Positions 8,031 through 16,810 of a stretch of DNA of 64,000 nt are shown piece after piece. The translations under genes and the position numbers were made by a program. Each line of letters begins with the position of its first letter. Position 1 is the first letter of the stretch. The notes beneath the pieces are model-generated. The model made no database searches. It was given only the letters and a program-made list of their open reading frames with translations, and was not told the origin of the DNA. Source of the stretch: Saprospiraceae bacterium (GTDB taxonomy: Bacteria; Bacteroidota; Bacteroidia; Chitinophagales; Saprospiraceae); assembly GCA_019694255.1 (NCBI GenBank), contig JAIBCI010000031.1:1-64000 (forward strand). Direction: 5' to 3'.

Positions 8031-8843
8031 TTATAGGTTGTCCTGATTTCTTACCTTTTCAATTAAGGTTAACATCGGATTCAGCAGGTTACTGTTGGCC
8101 GCAAGTATATTTCTTGCAAAAAGCGGTTCCCCGCCTCCATCCATATCCGTAACCTGGCCACCCGCTTCGCGAACAAGGAGAATTCCTGCCGCCACATCCC
8201 ATGGATTGATGGCTGCTTCGTAGTAACAGTCAAATCGACCACATGCCGTATATGCCAAATCGATCGCAGCACTGCCCATCCTTCTCACGCCTCTTGATTC
8301 GTCAAGAATATATTGAAGAATACCAGCCAGCTCATTCATATTTTTTACCTTATAGGGGAATCCTGTCGCTACAACAGCATCCTTGAGCTGTAAAGTCCTA
8401 CTAACGCCAATGGGTTTACCGTTGAGAAATGCCCCACCTCCACTCCAGGCATAAAACATTTCATCCTGCATGATATGATAAACCGCCCCTGAAATAAGTC
8501 TTTGATTATTCAACAGTGCCACGCTAACTCCAAAGACCGGAATTCCTTTGAGGAAATTGGTTGTTCCATCCAATGGATCTATGATCCAGGTAAAATCGGA
8601 ATCAGGCATTTCTCCTGCTGTATTTTCTTCTGTAATAAAACCGCTGTCCGGGATTAGTTTCCTCAAATCTTCCACGAGTTTTTTCTCCGCCTCAATATCA
8701 ACATAAGAGACCAGGCTATGCAATTCTTTTTCTATGATATGTTGTTCACCGACCAAATCCAATTCACCTGCGATAAACAGGCCTGCATTTCTAACCGCAT
8801 TGCAAAGTTTGTTGGTTAACAAAGCGAGCTCAGTCGAATCCAC
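8031..8843 (-). CDS. Inositol monophosphatase family phosphatase
   Basis: This 270-residue enzyme has all the Mg2+-binding motifs of the family: a Glu in FITEENTAG, the WIIDPLDGTTNF block and NPWDVAAGILLVREAGG near the C-terminus. The family dephosphorylates inositol phosphates, PAP or related sugar phosphates. I cannot separate SuhB-like from CysQ-like function by eye; the INPWD form and the overall length fit the general inositol-monophosphatase group. The start is GTG at 8843, with no better ATG upstream in frame. It lies 47 bases downstream of response regulator 2 on the same strand and may be the last gene of that transcript. Confidence 0.92.
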   Translation of the reverse strand: MDSTELALLTNKLCNAVRNAGLFIAGELDLVGEQHIIEKELHSLVSYVDIEAEKKLVEDLRKLIPDSGFITEENTAGEMPDSDFTWIIDPLDGTTNFLKGIPVFGVSVALLNNQRLISGAVYHIMQDEMFYAWSGGGAFLNGKPIGVSRTLQLKDAVVATGFPYKVKNMNELAGILQYILDESRGVRRMGSAAIDLAYTACGRFDCYYEAAINPWDVAAGILLVREAGGQVTDMDGGGEPLFARNILAANSNLLNPMLTLIEKVRNQDNL

Positions 8844-8890
8844 ATCAATAAGTTTTGAAGTATTATTTCAAGCGTTCGATCTGAATTTAC

Positions 8891-9631
8891 CTAGAGCTCT
8901 GAGCCGGCTTCACCCCGAATTATCATTCTGAACCCGTTGCCATGTATATTACTGATCTCGATATCGGGATCATCCGCAAGATATTTCCTGATTTTGGTTA
9001 TAAAAACATCCATACTTCGCGCCGTAAAATAGTTGTCCTCACCCCAAATCTTCGTTAAAGCCTCAGAACGAAGTAATACTTTGTTACGGTGCTCACAAAA
9101 CAATTTGAGGAGCATTGCTTCCTTAGGACTCAACTTGACTTTATTGCTTATCTGATCCTGTTGTCTGAGATACAGGACCCGAAGGGGGTAGTTGAATATA
9201 AATTTACCAACTGAATATTCTTCCTGTTCATTTTGTTGCTCTTCTGCTGATTTATGTGATCTCTTGAGAATGGCCTGAACCCGATAAAGCAACTCTTCCG
9301 AATTAAAGGGTTTGGTCACATAATCATCTGCTCCGATTTTGAATCCTTCCACAACATCCTCTTTCAGTGTCTTGGCTGTGAGAAAAATGATCGGAATGTC
9401 GTTGTTTTTAGATCGTATATCTTTTGCAAGGGTAAAACCGTCTTTTCTTGGCATCATGACATCCAGAATACAAAGGTCATACGGGCTTCTTCTGAATTTT
9501 TCAAATCCATCAATGCCATCTACTGCCAGATCGACTTCATAATTATGCATTTCCAAATATGAACGCAATACATCTCCAAAGTTTCTGTCGTCTTCTACCA
9601 GAAGGATCTTAATGCTTTGATTTTCACTCAT
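8891..9631 (-). CDS. OmpR/PhoB-type response regulator (pair 2)
   Basis: The 246-residue protein has a receiver domain with the acidic pair E13-D14-D15, phosphoacceptor Asp57 in ILDVMMPRKDG, the switch Thr in IFLTAKT and Lys in VTKPF. A linker of about 15 Glu/Gln-rich residues (HKSAEEQQNEQEEYS) precedes a winged-helix domain ending DIEISNIHGNGFRMII. It is a paralogue of the regulator at 5596-6285; the receiver and the C-terminal recognition region are similar throughout. The kinase gene at 9700-11178 lies 68 bases upstream on the same strand and is the obvious partner. Confidence 0.95.
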   Translation of the reverse strand: MSENQSIKILLVEDDRNFGDVLRSYLEMHNYEVDLAVDGIDGFEKFRRSPYDLCILDVMMPRKDGFTLAKDIRSKNNDIPIIFLTAKTLKEDVVEGFKIGADDYVTKPFNSEELLYRVQAILKRSHKSAEEQQNEQEEYSVGKFIFNYPLRVLYLRQQDQISNKVKLSPKEAMLLKLFCEHRNKVLLRSEALTKIWGEDNYFTARSMDVFITKIRKYLADDPDIEISNIHGNGFRMIIRGEAGSEL

Positions 9632-9699
9632 TTTGTTGAAATTTCAGTGTAATAACGCCTTTACGGCTAAATTAATGGGTTTATTTATTAAAAAATTGT

Positions 9700-11178
9700 C
9701 TAGTATGGCAAAAATATTATAAATGTACTTCCTTTGTTGGGTTCGGAATCCAGCGAGATATTGCCTCTGTGCGCCAGCACCATGGCTTTGACATAACTGA
9801 GTCCAAGTCCAAAACCTTTCACATTATGCAAATTGCCTGTAGGAACGCGGTAAAATTTTTCAAAGATCATTTTCTGATTTTCCTTGCTCATGCCAATTCC
9901 TTTATCACTGACTCTGATTTCAATTCCTTTATTCGTATCTTTTGTGGATACCAATATCTGTGGTGCTTCAGGAGAATACTTATTGGCATTATCCAGTAGG
10001 TTATAAATGATATTGGTCAGATGCGTCTGATCTGCTTTGATTACGGGTTTGTTGGCGTTGAGCTCCTGAATGATAATTCCTTCACGCTGGCTGACCTGTA
10101 GATCAATATTGGCCACAGCCTGATGAATAATTTCATGAACGTTGACTGCTTTCAGGTTTAGCTGGAAGTCCTGTTTGTCGAGAAGTGCCATTTGCAACAC
10201 TTTCTCTACCTGGCTCAGCATCCGTTTGTTTTCTTCCTTAATAATACCAACAAAACGGGAGATCCTGGAAGGATCGCTGATGATCTTTGAACTGAGGATG
10301 GAATCAGATGCCAGGTTTATGGTAGCTATCGGTGTCTTAAATTCATGTGTCATATTATTGACAAAATCATTCTTAATTTCTGATAGTTTCTTCTGTCGGA
10401 AAACAACACTGATCACGTAATAAAAGCAACCAAGAATAAGTCCGGTCAGCAGAAGCGTCAGTACTATAATGGGCATAACTGAGCGCCACAACCATTTATT
10501 TTTAAATGGAAAGACAACCTTCAGATAACCCGGCGTGCTGTGTGCCGTTGTAAACAGATCAACGGTATAGGTTGCGTCCCGCGGGCTTTCTTTCAACTCC
10601 ATTTCGGATTTTGAAGACTTACCGTCTCCGACATTGACCAGATAATTACCGTTTAGGATGACGAAGTTGTGCAGGTTGTTGTCAAAAACACCAAAATCAT
10701 ATTTCAGATCTACATGCAATTCTTTAAACTCATGCTCAAGAAGCATGTTCAGCTTGGAAGGATCTATTCGCTGGTCCAAGGTGAGCGGATGCAGTCTGAT
10801 CTGTCGATAATAAAGCTCGGCTACTTTCTTCTTAATCTCCCATGAAGAAAGTGCCGATTTAGTCGCCTTTCTCAGCATAGAGTCATCAGAGAATACCATA
10901 TTGCTATGTGCCAAGAGCTGTCCAAAGTGATCATCGATACTATTATCCGTTTCATTGAGTTCTCGTTGCAGGATCTGATTCAGTTGTTCCATTTCCCAGT
11001 TTTCCTTTTCCTTCTGCAACATATCCGAAATACGTTTGAGTGCAGCAATAACGCTGTCATCAAATTGCTTTTCGTTGAGTTTGACAGACCAGTTGATCCA
11101 GTAAAACTGCAATGTTAGAATTCCCACGAGCGCAATACCCATGAGTCCTACAGTCAACCAGATCGCCTTTTTATTCAT
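9700..11178 (-). CDS. Membrane sensor histidine kinase (pair 2)
   Basis: The 492-residue kinase has a first membrane helix at residues 6-26, a periplasmic region of about 200 residues rich in charged helices, and a second helix at about 233-260. Phosphoacceptor His278 lies in VNNMTHEFKTP, and the ATPase domain carries NLLDNANKYS, VSDKGIGM, KFYRVPTGN and GFGLGLSYV. The sequence VNNMTHEFKTPI and the phrase FYRVPTGNLHNVKGFG are shared with the pair-1 kinase, so the two loci are related by duplication. The sensor regions differ in length (about 135 against 200 residues) and show no clear similarity, so the signals probably differ. It has an ATG start and 156 bases separate it from the GH113-like gene upstream. 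Confidence 0.94.
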   Translation of the reverse strand: MNKKAIWLTVGLMGIALVGILTLQFYWINWSVKLNEKQFDDSVIAALKRISDMLQKEKENWEMEQLNQILQRELNETDNSIDDHFGQLLAHSNMVFSDDSMLRKATKSALSSWEIKKKVAELYYRQIRLHPLTLDQRIDPSKLNMLLEHEFKELHVDLKYDFGVFDNNLHNFVILNGNYLVNVGDGKSSKSEMELKESPRDATYTVDLFTTAHSTPGYLKVVFPFKNKWLWRSVMPIIVLTLLLTGLILGCFYYVISVVFRQKKLSEIKNDFVNNMTHEFKTPIATINLASDSILSSKIISDPSRISRFVGIIKEENKRMLSQVEKVLQMALLDKQDFQLNLKAVNVHEIIHQAVANIDLQVSQREGIIIQELNANKPVIKADQTHLTNIIYNLLDNANKYSPEAPQILVSTKDTNKGIEIRVSDKGIGMSKENQKMIFEKFYRVPTGNLHNVKGFGLGLSYVKAMVLAHRGNISLDSEPNKGSTFIIFLPY

Positions 11179-11334
11179 ATGCGCAAAGATGACGTATAAT
11201 AAGTTAAGATTGCACTAAGCCAGTCCTTGTGTATGAGTTTTAACCCAATTTTTACATTTCGCGCCCAATTAAGATTCATAACCTAACCTGCCTAAAACTG
11301 GACAATATTAACCGCAGGCTGATAAACTGATTTT

Positions 11335-12360
11335 CTAGTCTGCACGATACCACTTTTGGATGATCCATTCTGCTTTTTTGTGCTGGGGAGTGTAATCTTT
11401 TTCAGGAAATCCCTCGTGTCCCATTCCTTCCGGGTACCATTTCCAGACAAATCCTCCTGCCCAGAATTTTTCAGGCCAACATGATCTGAAAAGTGCATCA
11501 AAACAATCGGCCTGAGTTTGTTCATTGACATTGCAATCATCCAGAATCTTCTCCAGTTCCCAGGATTTTCCTGCTGCCCCTTCGCAGGACATATATCCGA
11601 ATTCTGTAAAAAGAATCTGCCTTTTCTGGGCGGAAGAGTAGTTTCTTAATTGGTCTGTTATTCCAGACCAGGCACTGTCAAGTCTTTGCGGTAAAGGAAG
11701 CCCTATATCTATTAATGGGAAATATGCACTGATACCAATAAAGTCCAGCTTATCCCAAAAAGTGATCTGGCGATAATGATCCCAGTTGTCCGAATAAGTG
11801 AGTAAGCCCTTATAATTGTGACGGATCTTGTCGATCAGTTTGATCCAAAATTGAGGCCTGGTATCCGTTGACCGATTGAATTCGGTACCTACACAGAACA
11901 TTTCAACATGCTCTTCTTCAGCAATTTTAATCATATCAGAGATATAGGTTGCATAGGCCATTTCCCATAACTCCCAAAGGCTATCATTCTTAAAATCAAG
12001 TGCCCCTGTCCATGTACCATGAACATAAATTTGCGGTTTAAGCATAATTTTTAATCCTGCCTGATGCGCCATTTGAATGCTGGCCAGAATACCTTCACGC
12101 CTTTCACCCCACCATTGCCAACCTTCCAGATTATATTTTACCTGTGGTTTATTTGCAGGCGTATAGGCATAAGGCACAATGGCCACCCATTGGCATGGAA
12201 GCTTCTGAAGATCAACAAACGGATCCCCTTTAAAAGGTTGAGGCGGAGCCACAACTGTTATTCCCTTAATTCTGTGAAACCCTAGTCCCATCCCGCTCCT
12301 TACCACAATCGCCAATCCGGATATAGACACTGCTAGAAGAATGATGAGCCTCTTTAACAT
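11335..12360 (-). CDS. GH113-like TIM-barrel glycoside hydrolase (GTA family)
   Basis: The 341-residue protein has an N-terminal hydrophobic segment (LIILLAVSISGLAIVV) that is a signal anchor or signal peptide. The TIM-barrel shows MLKPQIYVHG, then CVGTEFNR with the likely acid/base Glu160, then DFIGISAYFPL, then ILFTEFGYMS with the likely nucleophile Glu253, and a C-terminal WKWYPEG. This is the layout of GH113/GTA-type hydrolases, whose characterised members include beta-1,4-mannanases. The substrate here is unknown. It has an ATG start. It is transcribed away from the beta-barrel-like gene at 12537, with no polysaccharide-utilisation partners (SusC/SusD) next to it. Confidence 0.83.
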   Translation of the reverse strand: MLKRLIILLAVSISGLAIVVRSGMGLGFHRIKGITVVAPPQPFKGDPFVDLQKLPCQWVAIVPYAYTPANKPQVKYNLEGWQWWGERREGILASIQMAHQAGLKIMLKPQIYVHGTWTGALDFKNDSLWELWEMAYATYISDMIKIAEEEHVEMFCVGTEFNRSTDTRPQFWIKLIDKIRHNYKGLLTYSDNWDHYRQITFWDKLDFIGISAYFPLIDIGLPLPQRLDSAWSGITDQLRNYSSAQKRQILFTEFGYMSCEGAAGKSWELEKILDDCNVNEQTQADCFDALFRSCWPEKFWAGGFVWKWYPEGMGHEGFPEKDYTPQHKKAEWIIQKWYRAD

Positions 12361-12507
12361 ATACTATTCTCAAATATTGCTTCCGGAAGGTTAAGTGATC
12401 GATTGATTGGATTTGTGATACAATCTTAAACCTTAAGCGAAATATATATAAATAATCAATAGATCATAATATTAAAAAAATATATATATGAAATATAAAG
12501 TAAGTCA

Positions 12508-12515
12508 TATATTTG
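12508..12515 (+). promoter_or_regulatory. -7 promoter element (TATATTTG)
   Basis: A perfect TAnnTTTG match 21 bases upstream of the ATG at 12537, in a very AT-rich intergenic stretch. It overlaps an in-frame TTG that could otherwise be taken as the start, which argues for the ATG. Confidence 0.6.
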
Positions 12516-12536
12516 TGCATATTTAAAAATTCTTAT

Positions 12537-13298
12537 ATGTCTCATAGTTATTTGAGACGCCAAATATTCAGTCTTACTACGGCTTTATTTCTGGCTGACG
12601 GCTTATTTATCTGTTCCAGTCAGGCACAGGACATACGTTTCCCCGGACTATGGACTGGCGTGTTTTTTCAAAATCATATTGGATCCTGGGACTGGAATAC
12701 AAGCCTATCGAATCTGGCTAATCTTGATGACAGCAATTTTGAAGGTATTGATTATCCGGTTTCAGCAATAAGGTTTCAATTTGTTAATCTGATCAGTTAT
12801 CATCGCAATCAACATTGGTATTTCAGTACTGGCCTTCATTACCAGCGCAATTATCCCTTTGACGATAGGTATAACAATGAATTTAGGCCCTTTGAACAGA
12901 TAGAATTTCGTCATAAGATTAGTACAATGGCGGTTACCCATATGCTGAGGTTAAACCAGCGTTTTATTGAAGTAAAAGCTGATCAAGAATATTCCCTTAA
13001 CCATTCTTTTCAATACAAGACATCTCTTAATATCCCGCTCCGCATCATCTCTGAGCATAAGAAATTATATCTCAGTGCTTATTCTGAAGAGTATTTTGGT
13101 ATTTCAGGTCCCTTTATATATGATTCATTCTGTGAATTCTGGCTTTATGCCGCCGTTGGATATCAATGGAGGTATTCATCACGGTTAGAAATAGGAATTG
13201 GCCATGAATATCTTGTTCGCAACAGTCTTTTGGATACCCGGATCAGTTGGTATCCTGCAATCAATTATATCGCACAATTCAACTGGCACCGAGCCTAA
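12537..13298 (+). CDS. Exported protein of unknown function, beta-barrel-like
   Basis: The 253-residue protein has a signal peptide ending near CSSQAQD. The mature part is rich in aromatic residues with alternating hydrophobicity (HWYFSTGLHYQRNYPF, LEIGIGHEYL) and ends in a basic-aromatic tail (YIAQFNWHRA), as seen in small outer-membrane beta-barrels. There is no motif I recognise, so the barrel idea is inference. The ATG at 12537 is chosen over an upstream TTG because the promoter element lies between them. The next gene, thrS, has its own promoter, so the two need not be cotranscribed. Confidence 0.62.
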   Translation: MSHSYLRRQIFSLTTALFLADGLFICSSQAQDIRFPGLWTGVFFQNHIGSWDWNTSLSNLANLDDSNFEGIDYPVSAIRFQFVNLISYHRNQHWYFSTGLHYQRNYPFDDRYNNEFRPFEQIEFRHKISTMAVTHMLRLNQRFIEVKADQEYSLNHSFQYKTSLNIPLRIISEHKKLYLSAYSEEYFGISGPFIYDSFCEFWLYAAVGYQWRYSSRLEIGIGHEYLVRNSLLDTRISWYPAINYIAQFNWHRA

Positions 13299-13333
13299 GT
13301 GCCTGCGTCTCAGGGCAGCTTTCAAATAATTCT

Positions 13334-13341
13334 TAACTTTG
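13334..13341 (+). promoter_or_regulatory. -7 promoter element of thrS (TAACTTTG)
   Basis: A perfect TAnnTTTG match, 24 bases before the preferred thrS start at 13366. It implies a transcription start near 13346 and a short leader. The upstream in-frame TTG at 13339 would fall inside this element and is therefore rejected as a start. Confidence 0.65.
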
Positions 13342-13365
13342 TCGTCTTATATGATCTCTCAGGTG

Positions 13366-15285
13366 ATGATTAAAATTAGTTTTCCGGATGGCAGGGTGAA
13401 GGAATATCCGGTTGGAGTGACTGCTCATGAAATTGCACTTTCCATTAGTGAAGGACTTGCCAGAAACATTTTATCGGCGAAAGTCAATGATCAGGTTATC
13501 GAAATCAACAGACCGATTCGCAGCGATTCCAGGATTCAGCTATTAACATGGAATGACAAGGAAGGAAAGTCAACCTTTTGGCATTCATCGGCACACTTGA
13601 TGGCTGAGGCCCTTGAAGCCATTTACCCAGATACACGTTTTGGCATCGGGCCACCGATAGAAAATGGTTTCTATTATGATGTAGATCTTGGTGGCAAAAC
13701 ATTAAGTTCCAATGACCTCCAGGCGATTGAAAATAAGATGAATGAACTGGCCCGGCAAAATAACCCTTATATCAGGCAGGAGATCAGTAAGGCAGATGCT
13801 ATAGCGTACTTTACTGAACGCAATGATCCTTATAAACTTGAGTTACTTCAGGATCTTGAAGACGGCCAAATCAGTTTTTATTCTCAGGGAAAGTTCACTG
13901 ATCTGTGCAGGGGACCCCATTTGCCCAATACAGGTCTGATCAAAGCGATCAAATTAACAAGCCTCGCCGGGGCTTACTGGCGCGGAGACGAGAAAAGACA
14001 ACAGCTCACCAGGATTTATGGGATTACTTTTCCCAAACAAAAAGAACTGGATGAGTATCTTCTGATGCTTGAGGAAGCACGTAAGCGTGATCACCGCAAA
14101 CTTGGACAAGAGCTGGAGTTATTTATGTTTTCTGAAAGGGTAGGCGCAGGATTGCCAATCTGGCTTCCCAAAGGAACTGCATTGCGTCAGAGACTGGAAG
14201 ATTTTTTAAAACAAGAACAGATTAACAGAGGTTACACTCCTGTTATCACGCCACATATTGGACACAAAAACCTTTACATGACCAGTGGCCATTGGGAAAA
14301 GTATGGAGCCGATTCCTTTCAGGCTATTCATACACCCCGAGAAGGTGAAGAGTTTCTGCTTAAACCGATGAACTGCCCGCACCATTGCGAGATTTACGGG
14401 CACAAACCGCGTTCTTACAAGGAGCTGCCTCTCCGAATTGCTGAATTCGGAACAGTATACCGCTATGAACAAAGCGGAGAGTTACACGGTCTGACCAGGG
14501 TAAGATGTTTTACCCAGGATGATGCGCATATCTTTTGCACACCAGATCAGGTGAAAGCCGAATTTCTCAATGTCCTTGACCTGACCATGCATGTCATCCG
14601 TAAACTTGGATTCGAACATTTTACGGCTCAGATTTCATTGCGTGATCCTGAAAACAAAGAAAAGTACATTGGTTCTGAAGAAAACTGGATTAAAGCAGAA
14701 AGTGCCATTATTGAGGCGACCAAAGAAGCTGGTTTAGAGACCATAACTGAATTAGGTGAGGCAGCATTCTACGGGCCCAAACTTGATTTTATGGTTAAAG
14801 ATGCGCTGGGAAGAAGCTGGCAGTTAGGAACGATTCAGGTCGATTATAACCTTCCAGAAAGATTTCAGCTGGAATATATTGGCTCAGACAATTCAAAACA
14901 TCGCCCGGTTATGATTCACAGGGCACCATTTGGTTCTATGGAAAGGTTTATTGGTGTCTTGACTGAACACTGTGCTGGTAAGTTTCCGTTATGGCTTACC
15001 CCTGAACAATACATGATTTTGCCGGTAAGCGATAAATATATTGAATATGCCAGAATCGTTAATCAGGGATTAAGAAGTCAGGGGCTTCGCGGTGATATTG
15101 ATGACCGGACAGAGTCTATTGGCAAGAAAATCCGAGACAATGAACTTCGCAAAATTCCATTTATGCTAATCGTCGGTGAAAAGGAGCAGGAACAAGGTCA
15201 AATTTCTGTACGAAAGCAGGGAAGTGGAGACCAGGGCTCAGTCTCCATAAATGATTTTATGTCGATGATTCGGCAAGAACTTTAA
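13366..15285 (+). CDS. thrS: Threonine-tRNA ligase
   Basis: The 639-residue protein has the full ThrRS layout. An N-terminal TGS domain ([16 protein letters not shown]) is followed by the editing domain with [11 protein letters not shown] and its later CRGPH. The class II core has motif 2 near [24 protein letters not shown], a Zn-ligand Cys in [11 protein letters not shown], and motif 3 in [15 protein letters not shown]. The C-terminal anticodon-binding domain ends at the stop. It charges tRNA-Thr in the cytoplasm and removes mis-attached Ser. ATG 13366 is preferred; ATG 13351 would add five residues. The infC-rpmI-rplT genes that often follow thrS are not here; a 223-base non-coding stretch and a convergent nitroreductase follow instead. 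Confidence 0.97.
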   Translation: MIKISFPDGRVKEYPVGVTAHEIALSISEGLARNILSAKVNDQVIEINRPIRSDSRIQLLTWNDKEGKSTFWHSSAHLMAEALEAIYPDTRFGIGPPIENGFYYDVDLGGKTLSSNDLQAIENKMNELARQNNPYIRQEISKADAIAYFTERNDPYKLELLQDLEDGQISFYSQGKFTDLCRGPHLPNTGLIKAIKLTSLAGAYWRGDEKRQQLTRIYGITFPKQKELDEYLLMLEEARKRDHRKLGQELELFMFSERVGAGLPIWLPKGTALRQRLEDFLKQEQINRGYTPVITPHIGHKNLYMTSGHWEKYGADSFQAIHTPREGEEFLLKPMNCPHHCEIYGHKPRSYKELPLRIAEFGTVYRYEQSGELHGLTRVRCFTQDDAHIFCTPDQVKAEFLNVLDLTMHVIRKLGFEHFTAQISLRDPENKEKYIGSEENWIKAESAIIEATKEAGLETITELGEAAFYGPKLDFMVKDALGRSWQLGTIQVDYNLPERFQLEYIGSDNSKHRPVMIHRAPFGSMERFIGVLTEHCAGKFPLWLTPEQYMILPVSDKYIEYARIVNQGLRSQGLRGDIDDRTESIGKKIRDNELRKIPFMLIVGEKEQEQGQISVRKQGSGDQGSVSINDFMSMIRQEL

Positions 15286-15508
15286 GGAATATTAGCCGCG
15301 CCTGAAAGTAAGGACTGCGTTTGACTAATTTAATTGTCCAGGGATTAGCCGAATTCTGTATTGTAAAATCTCAGCGATGATTTTCAGAGCAGACCGTGAG
15401 GATTGGCATTTTTGGTTTATAATTTTAACAAAATGCGTCAAAATATTCTGAAAATGCAATCTTCTGGGGACTCTAGCAATGTAATAATGACCAGGCTAAT
15501 ATTGTATT

Positions 15509-16093
15509 TCATGAATCCAGCCAAATGGTGACATCGTCTACAGCTCGTCTTTCTGACAGTAAAGGATACCCTTCTTTAAGCCATCCCATGTAAAATAATC
15601 CAAGGCATTCCCAGTCCTCAGGCAATCCAAGAGCTTTCGGTAAGGTTTTTATGGCGGCAGGTGTACTCCAGTATGCTCCCAGGCCAAGGGCTGAGGCTGA
15701 CAGCCACATATTCTGCACTGCACAGGCCACAGCTGCAGTCTCCTCCCATGCGGGAATAACAGAATCACTGCTTCGTGAAATGCATATGACCAGTACGCAA
15801 GCTGACTGAAGTGGCCTTTCGCCTGATTTCTTATGCTTTGCTTCGGCATAGAGCTCTTGCGAGGTATTTTGCACATAATATTGCATTAACGCGGCCGATA
15901 ATTTCTGTAAGGCGGTGTCTGTCAGAACAGCAAAACGCCATGGTTCCGTACGTTTATGGGTTGGCGCCCAAGTAGCATTTTTTAAGATTTTGATTATCAG
16001 ATTCTTATCAATTTTTTCTGGCCTGTAAAAAGGTGGATAAACAGCTCTTCTACGTTCGATCAGTTCTGAAAGAAAAATAAATTCTTTGCTCAT
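15509..16093 (-). CDS. Nitroreductase family flavoprotein
   Basis: The 194-residue protein has the nitroreductase pattern: IERRRAVYPPFYRPEKID near the N-terminus, a FMN-contact stretch ATWAPTHKRTEPWRFAVLTD, a middle helix with SACVLVICIS, and a C-terminal GAYWSTPAAIKTLPKALGLPEDWECLGLFYMGW. The family comprises dimeric FMN enzymes that reduce nitro compounds, quinones or flavins with NAD(P)H; the substrate is not predictable here. It has an ATG start and is divergent from the DtxR regulator, with 51 bases between the starts, so the metal-responsive palindrome there could affect both genes. Confidence 0.9.
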   Translation of the reverse strand: MSKEFIFLSELIERRRAVYPPFYRPEKIDKNLIIKILKNATWAPTHKRTEPWRFAVLTDTALQKLSAALMQYYVQNTSQELYAEAKHKKSGERPLQSACVLVICISRSSDSVIPAWEETAAVACAVQNMWLSASALGLGAYWSTPAAIKTLPKALGLPEDWECLGLFYMGWLKEGYPLLSERRAVDDVTIWLDS

Positions 16094-16117
16094 AATTTTG
16101 AGTATATTAATTTATTT

Positions 16118-16133
16118 TTTAGCTTTGCCTAAA
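16118..16133 (+). promoter_or_regulatory. Promoter with a palindrome (possible DtxR/MntR operator)
   Basis: The sequence TTTAGCTTTGCCTAAA contains a perfect -7 element TAGCTTTG (16120-16127) embedded in an inverted repeat TTTAG-N6-CTAAA. Binding of a regulator here would cover the promoter of the DtxR-type gene that starts 12 bases downstream. DtxR-family operators are typically AT-rich inverted repeats with TTAG/CTAA arms. Autoregulation by the encoded protein is inference. Confidence 0.5.
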
Positions 16134-16144
16134 TTTTACTTGCA

Positions 16145-16810
16145 ATGTTGACAGTTTCAGAGGAAAACTATCTGAAGGCAATATACAAAATACTGGAAAG
16201 GTCGGGTGAAACAAATGCTTCCACCAAAGCCATTGCTTCAGAACTTGGGACCTCACCAGCTTCGGTCACAGATATGCTGCGCAAACTGAGCGATAAAGAG
16301 CTATTGAATTATGAGAAATACTATGGTGTAAGTCTGAGCCGCGAAGGCCAACGACTGGCGCTTGAACTCATCCGCAAACATCGCCTCTGGGAAGTCTTTC
16401 TTTGTACCCAACTTCGATTCGCATGGGATGAGGTCCATGAGATCGCAGAGCAGCTAGAACATGTGCAATCAGATGAATTGATCCAGCGTTTGGATGAATT
16501 CCTTGGGTATCCCAAGTTTGATCCTCACGGCGATCCTATACCTAATAAAAACGGCAGTTTTACATTCCGACAGCAATCCGTACTTTCTCAGATTCGGAAT
16601 AAAGATTCAGAAGTGCTAATTCTTGGTGTCAGAACGCATCAAAAACCCTTCCTGCAATACCTGGACACCATGTCCATTCATCCCGGGAGAAAATTAAAAA
16701 TCAGACAATATAATTCCTTTGAAAAAATACATACGCTGGAGACCGAACAACACGAAATAATACATCTTGGACATGAGATCAGTAGTGAAATCTGGGTTCG
16801 CCTTGCATAG
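16145..16810 (+). CDS. DtxR/MntR-family metal-dependent transcriptional regulator
   Basis: The 221-residue protein starts MLTVSEENYLKAIYKILE, the typical DtxR N-terminus, followed by a winged helix-turn-helix (TKAIASELGTSPASVTDMLRKLSDKELL). A dimerisation and metal-binding domain follows, with HRLWEVFLCTQL, DEVHEIAEQLEHVQSDELIQRLDEFLGYPKFDPHGDPIP. The last ~70 residues look like an SH3/FeoA-like third domain. It should repress metal-uptake genes when Mn2+ or Fe2+ is bound. The palindrome over its own promoter and the metal-binding protein gene that overlaps its 3' end support that role. Which metal it senses cannot be decided by eye. Confidence 0.93.
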   Translation: MLTVSEENYLKAIYKILERSGETNASTKAIASELGTSPASVTDMLRKLSDKELLNYEKYYGVSLSREGQRLALELIRKHRLWEVFLCTQLRFAWDEVHEIAEQLEHVQSDELIQRLDEFLGYPKFDPHGDPIPNKNGSFTFRQQSVLSQIRNKDSEVLILGVRTHQKPFLQYLDTMSIHPGRKLKIRQYNSFEKIHTLETEQHEIIHLGHEISSEIWVRLA

